This document shows, piece by piece, positions 10,425-21,830 of a stretch of DNA of 64,000 nucleotides. This DNA is from Pinus tabuliformis. Lineage: Eukaryota > Streptophyta > Pinopsida > Pinales > Pinaceae. Each line of letters opens with the position of its first letter. The stretch's first letter is position 1. Both the position numbers and the translations under genes were made by a program. The stretch spans positions 834,039,033 through 834,103,032 of the forward strand of contig CM062816.1 of NCBI GenBank assembly GCA_031772625.1, written 5' to 3'. Under the pieces are notes generated by a model. It did no database searches. It saw only the letters and a list, made by a program, of their open reading frames with translations, and was not told the origin of the DNA.

Positions 10425-12002
10425 TGATCTGAAAATGAAGATCGTAGATTAATTTTAAGGTATTACAGACTCATGTGCATGGATTTTCCTATATTACTTA
10501 GTGCAATGGATCGATAAGATTGTGACTAACATAGACAATGAAGCAGTTAAATTAACATAATAGACAAACACACATAACGCAACGAGTTTAATCTAGAGTT
10601 CACCCAAAACTCTTGGGCTACGTCTCCTGGTCCAGCGTTCAGTGGTGACCTTTATATTATGTCTTCAAGAGCAAAATTTTACAAAATGTGAGCTCAATTT
10701 GAGTCTCAACGCAAGAGATACAAAACAACAAGAGTTTGCTTGAATCCCTCAAGCCTCTCTGAGTACATAGACTCTTTCTCTCCTTCTCTAGCTCTGTTTT
10801 CTCTCTGTCTCAGCACTGTTGCCTCTATCTCTATCATTCTATGGCTTTTAATCCAATCGGAGCTGTTTGTTCATTTCCTCTTTTGGGTTGTCTAGCTTCT
10901 GGCCTCTATCTGTTCAAACCCCCTCTGAGCATTAACCAATCATGGTGTAACATCTTCAAGGATGGTGGCCACCTGTTCTGCAACGGAAGGAACCATCGGT
11001 GCTTTAGAACTCCCCAAAATTGTCGTTCTCTATTTACACAAAGAATACACAGAAAACTTGTAAAAATCTGCCCAAATTCCCTTTATTAGACTTCAAATAC
11101 TATCAATTCCGCCCTATAATCCTTTCAGATCTGTCTTTGTGGTGTTATCGCAAGTGATCATGATCCATTGGTTATTATTGATTCCGGGTGACTTATGCAT
11201 CTGAATATTACCCGCTTGAAAAGGGTGGTTTTCTCTCTCCAGTGCCTAGCCACGTGACGGCCATTGTATGGGCTCGGGCGAAGCCCGGCCAATACCACTT
11301 ACTGCCTACGATCTGCCCGAAATCCCAATTGTTATGGAACTTAAAACACATCTTGTTGCGTATAAAAACCCTTTCAAGTCCATTATATCGCCCAATTCAC
11401 ATTTCCTTTGTATTTGTAAAAATACATTAAAACATTGAAAATACCATCGGATGGCTTTATGGCAGACTTCAAATAATATACATTTGCATTTATAAATCCT
11501 TACGAGTCCGGATTCATCGCATCGGGTGCATTCCCTTTGTATTTAGTTTATTTAACGAAAATGAAAAATACATAGAAAAACTAGTTTTCCAAAACTCAAA
11601 ATATATTAATATTCATTTATAATCTTGTCGAGTCCGGCTATCGCAGTTGCATGTATTGGCCCCGCTCCTTTGTGTTGCTCCGATGCGATATTGCGATGCG
11701 ACATGTCGCAATCGCGTATCTCATAGTCCCCGGGCCGTTGGTAAGAGCTCATTGTATTTTTCCGATGCGATATTGCGGGTTAACCTGTGTCATCGATCTG
11801 TGCGCTTGATCGACAATCCTCGTTGACCCGCGTTGATCGTTGTTGCAACATTATGTGGTAGCCTCCAATAAACTCTGTTTTTCACTATTTCTTCATGTTT
11901 TTCAGGCCCGATAGTGTAATCCGCAATTTTTATAAGTTCATCCTTTTGTGATAGTCTTTTATTTTGAAGACTTAGAGGGTTTTTAGGATCCATTTTGGAT
12001 CA
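10425..12002 (-). repeat. Gypsy-B 5' LTR (copy 1, right)
   Basis: A 1578-bp LTR, TGATCTG to GGATCA on the + strand. It would hold the element's promoter. It has one copy of the 77-bp unit, CACGTG at 11251-11256 and the palindrome at 11683-11724. A TATA-like sequence appears only on the + strand (TATAAAAACC near 11361), opposite to gag-pol, so I do not call a promoter. Confidence 0.93.
11683..11724. repeat. CpG-rich palindrome in right LTR
   Basis: Same palindrome as at 5339-5380, with the perfect core TGCGACATGTCGCA at 11697-11710 and arms ATGCGATA and TATCTCAT. Confidence 0.75.
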
Positions 12003-12300
12003 GAGTGGAGGATTGTTTCTTGTATTCCTAAAAGGAGGATTTATGGAAGCCTTTCTTGTTGCGGTTGTTTTACATTGGGTTTTGGAATCCCCAAGATGGG
12101 TGGAACCATTGTGTTGTAGTTTGAAGGGTGGATATATGTATCTATAGATTCCCTAGAATTTACTAGTTGTTGAAAAGATGAAGGGTGGAGATAACAGTCT
12201 TATGGACTCCCTGTGAAACTATTGATTTTTTAAATGATTGGTGGGTGGAGGTGGGAGAAATTATGGAATCCTTGTTTCAACCAATAGTTGGACTTTAATC
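12003..12300 (+). repeat. Degenerate ~60-bp repeats, resumed Gypsy-A LTR
   Basis: At least five imperfect units begin GGGTGGA or a variant (near 12003, 12097, 12143, 12184, 12242) and contain a TTATGGA(C/A)TCCCT-like block. A sixth lies at 4033, left of Gypsy-B. The array split by Gypsy-B is the main evidence that this is the rest of the Gypsy-A 3' LTR. Confidence 0.7.
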
Positions 12301-13793
12301 CCTTGAGCAAAAATCCCCTCAGTCTCTGGAATCTAGCTCGAGGGTGACAGCGACAAGTGAGGAATGGTTGCAGCTTGTCTATGGTTGGGTGGAGAGTTGT
12401 TTTCCCATAATCAATTGACCGGTTAAATTATAAGGTAAGTATCTCTTATTTTCATAAATATCTATATATGTATGTTTACGTTTACTCAGCTAAAATAGTG
12501 CCATCGATGTATGAGGCATGACCTGAAATTTGGTATTTTGTAACTAATTGGTATGGTTATTGGTATTTTTCTTAATGGTGCTTGAATATTGTGATGAATT
12601 CATGTGTGGGGAGTTGTTCACATGTATGGTGCTCAACCTTGAACCATTATAATTAATTGTTGTACTTAATATCAAATATTGGACTGAGCAAAGCTCAGAA
12701 TGAGTTGACTATGTTTTATATATACATATATAGGTATGATCCTTGTACAAATGAAAGGATTAAAAGAACACATATTATTATAGCCTGGACCTACCGCAGG
12801 CTAAGAAAGGCAGGTCTAGGGTAACATTAAACCACGCTTAACCTAGTAGCTAGCCCTACCAGGTCGAGAGAGGGCTCTCTCCTTGTCAATCTCAAAGAAA
12901 ATATGGCAAGTAAGGCTTGAGATGACTGATATGAAAACTAATTTTAGGCTAGGTATATGTTTAGAGGAATTTGATTGTTTTTAATGGTTGTTTGCTAGAT
13001 CAGATGAGGAAGACAGCTTTGGGTCTGGGAAATCAACTTAGATTTGCAGAGGTTTCTGTGGGGCGAGGTAGGAAAGTGTTTTAGCACTTTGAAATGAATG
13101 TGATGATGAGTCTAAAGAATGGTGAGGAGTTGGAGAGGGCATGAAAGTTTCATGATTCCTCTTCAATCAGTAGAAAACATTTAAAACTAAATAAACCCCA
13201 AGGCAGAGCACTAAAACACCAATGGATTCCACCCTTTACTCTTGATTCATTTAGTTATGCAGAAAAAGAGAGATGATGGCACATATACACATAAGATAAA
13301 CTGAATAACATAGGAAACAACTATGATAAATCACATTACCACAATAATCCCACAAAATGCTGCAAAACCCTGGTTCATTTCCTTGCCAAACTGCAGAAGT
13401 GATTTACAAAGTAGCTCAATGCATCCACAAGAGTCCAACCTTGACAAATGACTAAGAAAGTACAAGATATAGGCATCAAACCACCTATGCTAGCCATCAG
13501 GGGTCGAATCCATGAGTCAAGGAGTTGTTTCAACAACATCTAAACTAGGAACTGAAAAATAGGCAGTGGAACAGCTTGCCTCTAAAACTATGGAAACTGA
13601 TTCATTCATCCTCAAACCAATTCTAACTGATGTATCTACCTCCTCAAGTCATCTTTCATCATATTTACATCATAGTACATCAAATTAAATCATATTACAT
13701 CATTAATTTACCAAAGAGAGAATAAAAAGTCAACTGACAGCTAAACTGGGTGAAATTCTAAACAAACTGGCAAAACTGACAAAATTTCTCCTA
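12301..13793. other. Unassigned non-coding stretch (copy 1)
   Basis: No convincing coding sequence. The first part may be the remainder of the Gypsy-A 3' LTR, because it follows the repeat array directly; I could not find an LTR end or target duplication. It contains a hairpin-like GAGAGAGGGCTCTCTCC near 12880. Confidence 0.5.
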
Positions 13794-15365
13794 TGCGCAG
13801 CGCCACTGATCCTATGCATAACGTTTTTTCCAAGCCACTTTTGGAAGGCTTTCCGAAGTCCAAATCAGGTGTAGGATAACTCATTGGAAATCTTGGTGAG
13901 TCTACTTTCTGGAACAACTTGAATTTTTGAATTTGGAGTCCATTTTCCCCTCCAAAAATTGATTCTCCCGAGACTGCTTCCTATGTGGCAAAAAAGTGGT
14001 AGAGAGGGCACTTTTTGAGTGTTTTTTGCCCTTTTGAAGACCCAAAACTTGTCCAAAAATCTCAGCCATTCCTGAGCATGCATATTTTTCCATGCTGATT
14101 CCAAAAATCCAAACTTTTTTGCAAATGGATACCCCCAACAAAAGCGTAGCACCAGTGGTGCTATGCACCTGCTAAAAAAACCTATTTTCTGCATTAAAAA
14201 TTTCAAACATGACAAAAATTGCTCCAAATTTCTTGAAATTTGACATGAGTGATCCTTGTTAGGTGCTTTGTTGGGCCAATGATGCTTCAGCCAAGATCTT
14301 GAGCTTATCTTGCTCTTTTTTGCCCCTCAAAGCTCTTTTTAGCTTGGCTTTTAGCCTCTTTGTCCTTGCATTACAAATCTTGTTCTGGGTTAGGTAGTGA
14401 TAGGCTAAGTGACGAAGCATTTTATTCTATTTGTTTGCCTTCTCAAGAAACCTCTCCAAGTGCATGTTTACTGCTCAAAACAAATCTCCTTAGTATTCTC
14501 AATTTCCTTTGCCTTTTGTCTTCTAACCTTTCCTCTTCACTGCATAGTCACCTGGCCTTTTTCATTGTTTGTGAACACTTGTAGCGAATGATGAGATAGG
14601 GTGGATGGATGAAAGATTTTAGGATGAGTAAGTGAGGGTGAATGGGATTATGAATGGGATTTAGGGAGTGAAGGATTTGGGGATTTAGGGAATAAGGGGA
14701 GTGAGTAGGGTTTATGATAATGTATGGTTTGGGAAATTTGTATGTGAAAGTGGGATATAGGGAGAATATATGAGGGAATGATGTTGGGGGAATTTATATA
14801 ATGGAATGGGGTTTAGGGAACAACAAATGGATGAGGGAACTTTAAAATTTATGAGATAGTTTAGTGAAAACTAGGATTTGACTTCATGAGTAAAAGAGTC
14901 ACCAAAGATTGATGCAAAACCCTTTTCAAAAAGAAGGATTGATTTACTTACTTTCCAAGAGGTAACTTGAGATATTTGAAGCAAATTGAGTGATTTTGGA
15001 GCGTTTTGGGGCTTGGCTTCCAGGTGCGTAGCGCCAGTGCAAATTAACAAAGGAAAACCTTGCCAAGTGCGTAGCGCCTTTTTGCAGACCAGTTTTGGAG
15101 GCCTTCCCAGTGTCCAAATTTAGCTTGGGATAGCTCATTGGAAATATTATCGAGTATGATTTCCAGAACAGCTTGAAGTTTCCAATTTGGAGGTCATTTT
15201 CCCTGTCAAAAGTCAAATATCCCAAGACTGGTCAAAATGTGCAAAATGAGGCTACCTAAATGCATAGTGTTGTTGTAGTCAACTTTTGAAGGTCTTCCTC
15301 AACTCCAAATTGAGATCATGATAGCTAATTGGAAATATATTTCGATATAGTTATCATTTGACTCA
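13794..15365. repeat. Old repeat family with GCGTAGCGCC motifs
   Basis: Three diverged units share an order of short blocks: a TTTTGGA(A)GGC-TTCC start, a TAGCTCATTGGAAAT block, a TTTC(C/T)(A/G)GAACA block and an AATTTGGAG-TCATTTTCCC block. They lie at about 13794-13990, 15023-15245 and, weaker, 15250-15365. Motifs such as GCGTAGCGCC, CGCAGCGCC and GCGTAGCACC occur beside them. The small - strand ORFs here (13865-14227, 14944-15225) are read across these repeats and I do not treat them as genes. Copy 2 equivalents are at about 47001-47200, 48234-48457 and 48460-48580. Confidence 0.7.
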
Positions 15366-16258
15366 TCAAACAAGTCATTTGACCAATCAAGCTAGGATAA
15401 ATATTTATTTTACTAAGGTCACTCTAGAGGTGCAGCAACTCTCCTAACGCAACTATATTTTTGACATTTCTCTAAAACCGTGACACCTGTGTAAAAAGTG
15501 AAGGAGGTTTTTCTTCATTGGCCTATTATGGACAAAACCTCTCTTAGTTTTTCCAAATTTAGTTTTTCTTGCTCAGAAACATCATTTGAGTAAAACCTAT
15601 CCCAATGTGTGGAACAGGGGATTTGTCGAAATGAAGCGAAATGAAGGCGATAAGAGGCTTCTAAATTCTTGAGAACATTTTGGGAAGTAGGGAGGGATGT
15701 TAGGAAGCAGGAGAAAGTGGAATTTCAAAGATTGAGTGAGGGGGAGGGGTTGAAAAGGGCAAAACACAGGCCTAGCCTAGAAAATTGTCAAATTGTAGCA
15801 AGAAACTAGGGTTTGTGCGAAAATGAGGAATTTGAGGGATATCAGTGATGGGAAGTGTTTAATAAGGTACATTAATGATAGGGGAAGGTCTATGAGTATC
15901 AAGATGCAAGCTTTGTTTATGATTTGACCATCCAAGAGAAATTACCTTCAAAACCCTAAGAGAGGGAAATGAGCCTTACCCAAGCACAACTGAAACACTA
16001 ACAAGGTGTAAATGACCCTTTGGAACCTGAAATTATGATGACAACCCTTTAAATGATGGTACACTCAGCTAAATGGTGACATGGACCGACACTTGGAAAA
16101 CTTTGGAAGGAGTGAAATCAAACCCTAGACCTAATACCTAGTGACCAAATTTTACTTGAAGACTCACTAAAATGACAAAATTTGACTTTAACATCCTAAA
16201 ACCACTTTGTAAGAGCATATTAGATCACTGGTGGAAGGTTTCAAAGACTGACACTAAC

Positions 16259-16289
<31 letters not shown>

Positions 16290-16924
16290 TCACTGAGTTG
16301 AGTGTTGATATTATGTGTTAAATTCCTAAATTTCTTAGCCATGACTACGTGTATAGTCAAACTATTATGTTAATGGAATATATAAAAAATGTTGCAATTT
16401 GAAATGGACCTATAATATTAAATTAACCAATAGGATTGAATCCACCTATATGACCCACCAGGTCAGGGGTCATAAGATCAGATGAAAATATCGAAGTCGG
16501 TTTAGTTCTCTTCCAACCCAAGTTGGTCAGCACAAGTAGTCGGGCAGTCCCGCAAGTCAAGAGCTAGGCCATGTTAGGGGTCGAGTTAGACTCCTAGGTC
16601 AGAGTTAGGCCACTCAGCAAGGATTTGAGGTCAGGGATCGTTCTTGTGTATGTGCTAAGGTGGAGGCCTTAACCCTGAGGGTCAGTCTGTAAACCTATAT
16701 AACCACCTATCATGGCCAAGGGAGGAAGTCGAGCTTAAGCAAATGGTGGGGATTGAGTTATAACATTAACAGTCAGGAGGATAATGTGGCCTACCCCTGT
16801 GGCATCAACGAGGGGAGGGTGAGGTAGTGTAAACTGTTGGATGAAGAAATTGGTGGAGGATGGTCAGAACTACAACCAAAATCACGAAGCGGATCTATGA
16901 TAGCGAGACCCCCCCCACCGATGA
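15366..16924. other. Unassigned non-coding stretch beside CACTA end
   Basis: No coding sequence supported. A CA microsatellite lies at about 16259-16290. The part 16440-16916 is visibly richer in G+C than its surroundings, has repeated AGGTCAG/GGGTC words and a TATATAACC near 16697, and looks like a fragment of another LTR, without proof. It ends in a run of 8 C (13 in copy 2). Confidence 0.5.
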
Positions 16925-16936
16925 CACTACTACACC
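16925..16936 (+). repeat. CACTA terminal motif, left end
   Basis: CACTACTACACC starts at 16925, with TGA just before it. It matches the CACTA signature of the superfamily and lies about 530 bp upstream of the first transposase-like codons. The same sequence is at 50153. No matching right terminus was found. Confidence 0.6.
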
Positions 16937-17361
16937 TAGGAATAAATTATGATGACATAACCCGATGGTATTGTCCATACTATCAGAAAGGGAAATAAAA
17001 ATGTCATTTTCTAAAAAAAAAATTGTGTAAAGTCCCTTTGTTTTCCATAATTCCAATGACATATCTCTAGGGCATCAGAATTACAATGAAAGATGACATT
17101 TTTCTTCCATTGAATGTATGTATGTTCTATATAGTGTTAACATTGTGACTTAAAATCTATATGGATTTAGTATTTTGATGAAAATTTGACCATTTGTTTG
17201 ATTGGTCATATTTGACTTTGATTAGTCATCTAACGTTGAAATTTCAATGATAAATAGATATACAAATTTTTCGCATGTAAGAGATGTTGCGTCATCTTTT
17301 CTAGAAGTACAATAATTCTGAAAGGTTATGAGGTATTTTTTCTTGAATGAAAAACATATTT

Positions 17362-17366
<5 letters not shown>

Positions 17367-17415
<49 letters not shown>
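17367..17415. repeat. TA microsatellite
   Basis: Uninterrupted (TA)n of about 49 bp upstream of the CACTA coding remnant. The copy 2 equivalent (about 50594-50609) is only about 16 bp. Confidence 0.95.
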
Positions 17416-17419
<4 letters not shown>

Positions 17420-17453
17420 GACTAGGAAGAATGTAAAGAAACATTAGATGGGG

Positions 17454-18106
17454 AACTAATCAGCTAGGGGTTAATGATGGGAAATGTTATTTCCCTTGCA
17501 CTCTTTGTCGGTGTGCAAGTCGACGATTCATATGTCACAACTGATAGACATTGTAGGATGAATGGGCACATTGAAGGGGGCAACGAATATCATCTAGTGG
17601 TAAGATATTTATGAATCATTATATATATTTTATTTATATTAATCATACTTGTAAAAGTTTTTATTGTTATAATATTTGTTCTGTAGACTAACTTCATGTG
17701 ATTGTTTGTAGTTATTATAAAGTCAAGGTGGCTCCCTAGGTACTATGATCCAAATGAACCAAGTAGCAGTACTAGAAATAATTTCCTAAAAGTAGAGGAA
17801 CACAAAGAAAATATTGAACATCAAGATAATGATCCTATGGATGAAGATGGAAATAATAACATAGTTCAAGATGATGTGGCAAACAAATAAATCTAAAACT
17901 TGTTCGACGATAATGAGAACGATGACGTTATTGATTGTGATGATGAACCTATGTTAGAGAAGGTAGGGACACCACTTTATGAAGGCTCAAGAGAAAATAT
18001 TCTATCTGCTACATTAATGTTAGTGAAATTAAAGGTTTTGAATGGTTTGTCAAACACTTGTCTGACACAAATCCTAAGATATAATGTAATATGTTTTATC
18101 ACATGA
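17454..18106 (+). pseudogene. CACTA transposase N-terminal region, broken
   Basis: Around 17480-17600 two frames together show the Cys/His-rich transposase-associated domain of CACTA proteins (CTLC, then HCRMNGHIEGG). After a likely intron (about 17600-17700), 17702-17890 encodes an acidic linker and 17900-18106 encodes a GTPLYEGS motif followed by a hydrophobic segment, which is the usual lead into tnp2. Frames are separated by stops. DNA-binding function is inferred from the family; this copy cannot be translated through. Confidence 0.65.
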
Positions 18107-18227
18107 AAGGTTGATTGTTTTCCCTTTTTTGTTGTGTTAATTAATGTGTAAAATGAGAAAGAAATATTTATGATTAATATTATTTACACTAATTAGTGAT
18201 TTCTTATGTTGTACTATATTTTTTAGG

Positions 18228-19689
18228 TGAATTTATGTTACCATTGTCAAATAAGTTAACTCACGCATATCGAGATGTATATGCCATTATGAAAGAAATT
18301 GGAATGTAATATCAAGTTATAGATGCATGTCCTAATGATTATATTATATATTATGGACAACATGCATAAAAAAATGACCAAAATGTGACAACAATAGATA
18401 TCGAATTGATCAAATAACAAAATAGGTGCCTCAAAAGGTTCTTCATCATCTTCCCATAATTCCATGTTTGCAGTGATTGTTCAAGTGTAAAAGCATAGCA
18501 CAGTTTATGTATTACCATGCATGGAAGAGAAGTGGAGATGGTTTTCTTTAAATGCCTGCAGATGGTTATGCATTTAAGTAAATTGAGGAAAAATATACAC
18601 GTTTTAAAGATGAACCTCGTAATGTTAAGATTTCATTGACAGTTGATGGCATTAATCCATTTGGAGAGATCAAGTATATTTACTCAGTGTGGCAAATTTT
18701 TGTTATCAACAATAACCTTCCTCCTTGAATTTCAATAAAGAGGGAGCACATTATGTTGACAATGATTGTTCCAAGTATTTGTTTATATTAAAGTTTTTAA
18801 TATTGTAACATTTTAATTTGTGTTGTTTGTTGCATAATATGTTATATTTATTTACTTACTTATATGTACATATCATAGTAGTAATTATGTATAATTTCAA
18901 ACAATTAGGTAAGCACCAAGTTAAATATATGAATTTATATATTGAACCTCTTATTGACGAGTTAATAAAGTTGTGTTGACATCACTATGTATGAAATATG
19001 TAAACCAATAAGGCAGAGGAAATTTCAATTCCATGGAATACTTGTATGGACAATTCATGATGCCTCAGGAATAAGACATTTGTGTGGTATGTAACATTCC
19101 ATTTAACTTTAATAGTATATAATTAATTCAATTAGATCATATCATGCATGTTTTTTAAATAATCCCTTTGTTTCTAATTGACATTAATCCATCTCTTGCA
19201 AGCCTTCAAACAAATGGTAAATTTGCATGTCCAGTTTGTGGTCCTAAGATGAAATCTCATCATTCAACAAGTTTAGGAAAGAAGGTGTTTGATGAGTATA
19301 GGAACTTCTTCTCTGAGAACCATAGGTATCGTGCTACTAAAAAACAAATTTTTAAGGGCAGAGGAGAAAATTTATCAAAACCACGAAGAATGACACCTTA
19401 CATATGGAAGTTAGAATATAAGAGAAATCATCGTGCTCAAGGACATGGGTTTTCATGAGGAATGAAAAGTTATCCTGCTCAATTCATGAGGTTTCCATAC
19501 TATGAGCACCTAAAAATAGCTCATTTGTTTGATACAATGCATATCTGGAAAAATGTGATAGAAAATTTATGGTATATCATAGATGATAGGAGGGATGAAG
19601 AAAAAAGAGTCAAAATTTATAATGACATTATGGAAGCCAATCATGCAATGAAAAGTGGGATACAATCAAATAATGATGGAGGTTGAAAT
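18228..19689 (+). pseudogene. CACTA tnp2 transposase domain, broken
   Basis: Pieces match the tnp2 family in order: IDACPNDYIIYY (near 18321), the basic/HAWKRSGDGF segment (18500-18550), EPRNVKISLTVDGINPFG and YSVW (18614-18690), PP.ISIKREHIMLT (18720-18765), YIEPLIDEL after an intron-like gap (18940), a HGILVWTIHDASG segment (19030-19065), then 19168-19458 with CPVCGPKMKSHHS and RRMTPYIWKLEY, and 19462-19686 with HLFDTMHIWKNVIENL. In an active transposase this domain cuts and joins the element's ends. Several stops and frame changes are present in both copies, so decay began before the duplication. Confidence 0.85.
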
Positions 19690-20520
19690 GACCTTCCATG
19701 GTGATTAATAGATAAGCAAAGTGATGATATAAAATACTTCATTCGAAGAATTAAATCTCCCACAAGATTTTCTGCAAACATAAATAATATCTTAACAAAG
19801 AAAGGTGAATTTGGTGGCATAAAAACACATGATTGGCATGCTTTCATTAATGTAATTATTTTGGTATATATATTTATATATTGGTATTATACATCTTTAT
19901 GGATTTTTATGTCTACTTTGGATTAACAAATAACAATTCATTTTTATTGTTACAGTATGTTCTACTTCTATATCTCCCAGACAACTTTGATAACAATGTC
20001 AAACAAGTTATATATGATCTTATAAAATACATGAGGTAAGTAGCAATTTATAACGTAATGACATGTGTTTTACTTGTAACGTAATATATTTTGTTTTGTT
20101 GAAACATGTAATTATTTTCTTGCATCATTTGTAGATGGTTATCATTGAAATAAATACATAAATACTATATAAAGCATTGGAAGAGACGAATTCCTTGGCC
20201 AATGTGTGAAATGCAAAAGTATCTACCTCCAGCATTTTTCAATGCACAAGAAAAATACCTCATACACCTAGTTGAGGAGATTGAATTGTGTCGACCTGTA
20301 CACACAAGGTCAATGTGGATGGTGGGGAGGCACTTGAAATCATTGAAGGCTTTGGTTATACAAAGAGCACATCCTAAGGGTTATATGGTGGAGGGATAAA
20401 TGGCATATTAATACATGGTGTACATTACTTAGTATCTTCCTATATTACTAGCACATATGCACGTGGATCACATTTGGATGTGAACTCCATCAGAAATATT
20501 AAAGGGGAGCACTTGTTGGG
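19690..20520 (+). pseudogene. CACTA DUF4218 region with two introns
   Basis: DUF4218 is a domain of unknown function found in CACTA transposases. Exons join across two canonical introns, 19852-19955 and 20036-20134 (GTAAGT...TAG), so the coding line continues from DWHAF through LPDNFDNNVK to the tail with LPPAFFNAQEKYLIHLVEE and MWMVGRHLKSLK. Copy 1 has stops after SLK (TAA) and at EG*MAY; copy 2 is open at both points. The final part (20400-20520) reads in mixed frames and ends at a likely donor GGTATATA next to a TA microsatellite. The segment from 20408 recurs a third time at 63768. Confidence 0.82.

Positions 20521-20526
<6 letters not shown>

Positions 20527-20575
<49 letters not shown>
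20527..20575. repeat. TA microsatellite in CACTA intron
   Basis: About 49 bp of (TA)n directly after the DUF4218 exon. Copy 2 has about 143 bp here with a GAGAGA interruption (53724-53866), and the third partial copy has at least 115 bp (63886 to the window end). Confidence 0.95.
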
Positions 20576-20578
<3 letters not shown>

Positions 20579-21049
20579 TTTTTTTCATTTTTGTGTATAT
20601 CATACTTATTTATTTTTTATTATTTCATCCATTATTAATATTAATCATGGTAACTAATATTTATTGGTGAACTTTGGATTTCTAATATAGTTTCTCAAGA
20701 GTGGGATGCACTATATTTGTTGCTAACAATATTGACTGTATGAAGGATTAAAAGATATGAACTATGTTATGGTGCATTATCACGGGGATAGGTGTCGACA
20801 TTGGTTAGAGAACCTCATTGTGCTAGAGATGCCAATATTACCTAGATGGAAATTAATTTAGTAATTAGTGGTTTGAAAGATAAATAGGAAATCGCACTGC
20901 ATTTTCACCATACAATATTTTATTAAGTTATTTTATAAATATATTATTAATTTACTGAATGCAAGTGTATTATTTTTAGATACTTTCCAAGTAATATGAA
21001 TATGTTTATTAATTGAAAATGTCTTTTTTATGTGTTTGGCATATTGCAG

Positions 21050-21830
21050 TTGAAACACCACAATTCTATGTGGTATAATGGCCATAAGTTTCGCATCAAA
21101 AAGTTCATTGGAAAGATGAAAAATTTTGATTGTGGGATAGTTGCAGTTTTATAGGTCACTAATGTTTCCTCTGGAAGTAACACACATCCACAAGTCTCTG
21201 AAAATTTATACTATGGTGTTTGTATGACACACTTGAGTGTGACTTTGATTCCTTCAAATTGGTTTGTTTGACGTGAAATGGTATAGGCTACAAATGAATC
21301 AACATGATCCAAATAGAATTATTATTCAACATAATAATGGATTAACCATGGTTAATACAAGCTCATCCAAGCCTGGATCATATCGCTATGTTCTTTCAAG
21401 CCAAATTTGTGAAAAATTCTTTTGCTCAGAGGTTCCAAGTAGAGTGGGTTGGTCATATGTTGTTAGAGATGATCCAAGAGGAAGGTCGATAGAGTGTAAT
21501 GTAGCGAAATAAGACGATAATGTTGAAGAGGATGATTATGTAGAGGAGAAGTTAGTTAATGATTGTGTGTCAGATCACGAAAATGTCAAAGAAGTTCAAG
21601 GAGATGTTCGAGACAATGTTCTCGGTGAAGATGATATTGATGATGTATTGTCAAATGAAGAACTTGAAGAAGTTGAACCAAATGTAGGAGATGGTGTTCA
21701 TCATGATGATATGGATGATGATATGATTATTGGAAATGATGACATTGATGATGGTGTTGAAATTGTTGATCGTTTCAACATCATTTTTTACATGGATGAC
21801 ATAAATGTTGATCAATTAGATGAAGAATAA
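21050..21830 (+). pseudogene. CACTA DUF4216 domain and acidic tail
   Basis: DUF4216 is found near the C-terminus of CACTA transposases; its role is unknown. 21050-21260 encodes HNSMWYNGHKFRIKKF and YYGVCMTHLSVTLIP, and 21264-21512, in a shifted frame, encodes FDVKWYRLQ, YRYVLSSQICEKFFCSEVPSRVGWSYVVRDDPRG. Copy 1 has a TAG at 21152-21154 where copy 2 has CAG. After a stop, 21567-21830 encodes a strongly acidic tail (many Asp and Glu) that ends in TAA. The + strand order matches tnp2-DUF4218-DUF4216 in complete relatives. Confidence 0.82.

Larger units (their letters stand above)
4079..12002 (-). mobile_element. Complete Ty3/gypsy element Gypsy-B (copy 1)
   Basis: Complete 7.9-kb LTR retrotransposon on the - strand: 5' LTR 10425-12002, primer binding site 10411-10422, one gag-pol frame 10283 to 5781, polypurine tract beside 5737, 3' LTR 4079-5736. 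LTR ends are TG/CA. Flanking 5-mers are GGGTT (left) and GAGTG (right); each is one change from GGGTG, the local repeat consensus, so a decayed target duplication is plausible but unproven. LTRs differ by about 12% over the first 170 bp, so the insertion is old. Confidence 0.93.

Noticed and set aside
13865-14227. Possible - strand gene of 120 residues
   Set aside because: It runs through the old repeat family, has no recognisable domain, and its reading frame is altered in copy 2.
14640-14820. Three TTTAGGG plant telomere heptamers
   Set aside because: They are isolated within a G-rich degenerate stretch, not tandem, so I do not call interstitial telomere sequence.
17256-18480. Independent host gene in the acidic ORFs 17702-18106
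   Set aside because: The GTPLYEGS context and position before tnp2 fit the CACTA transposase N-terminal region.
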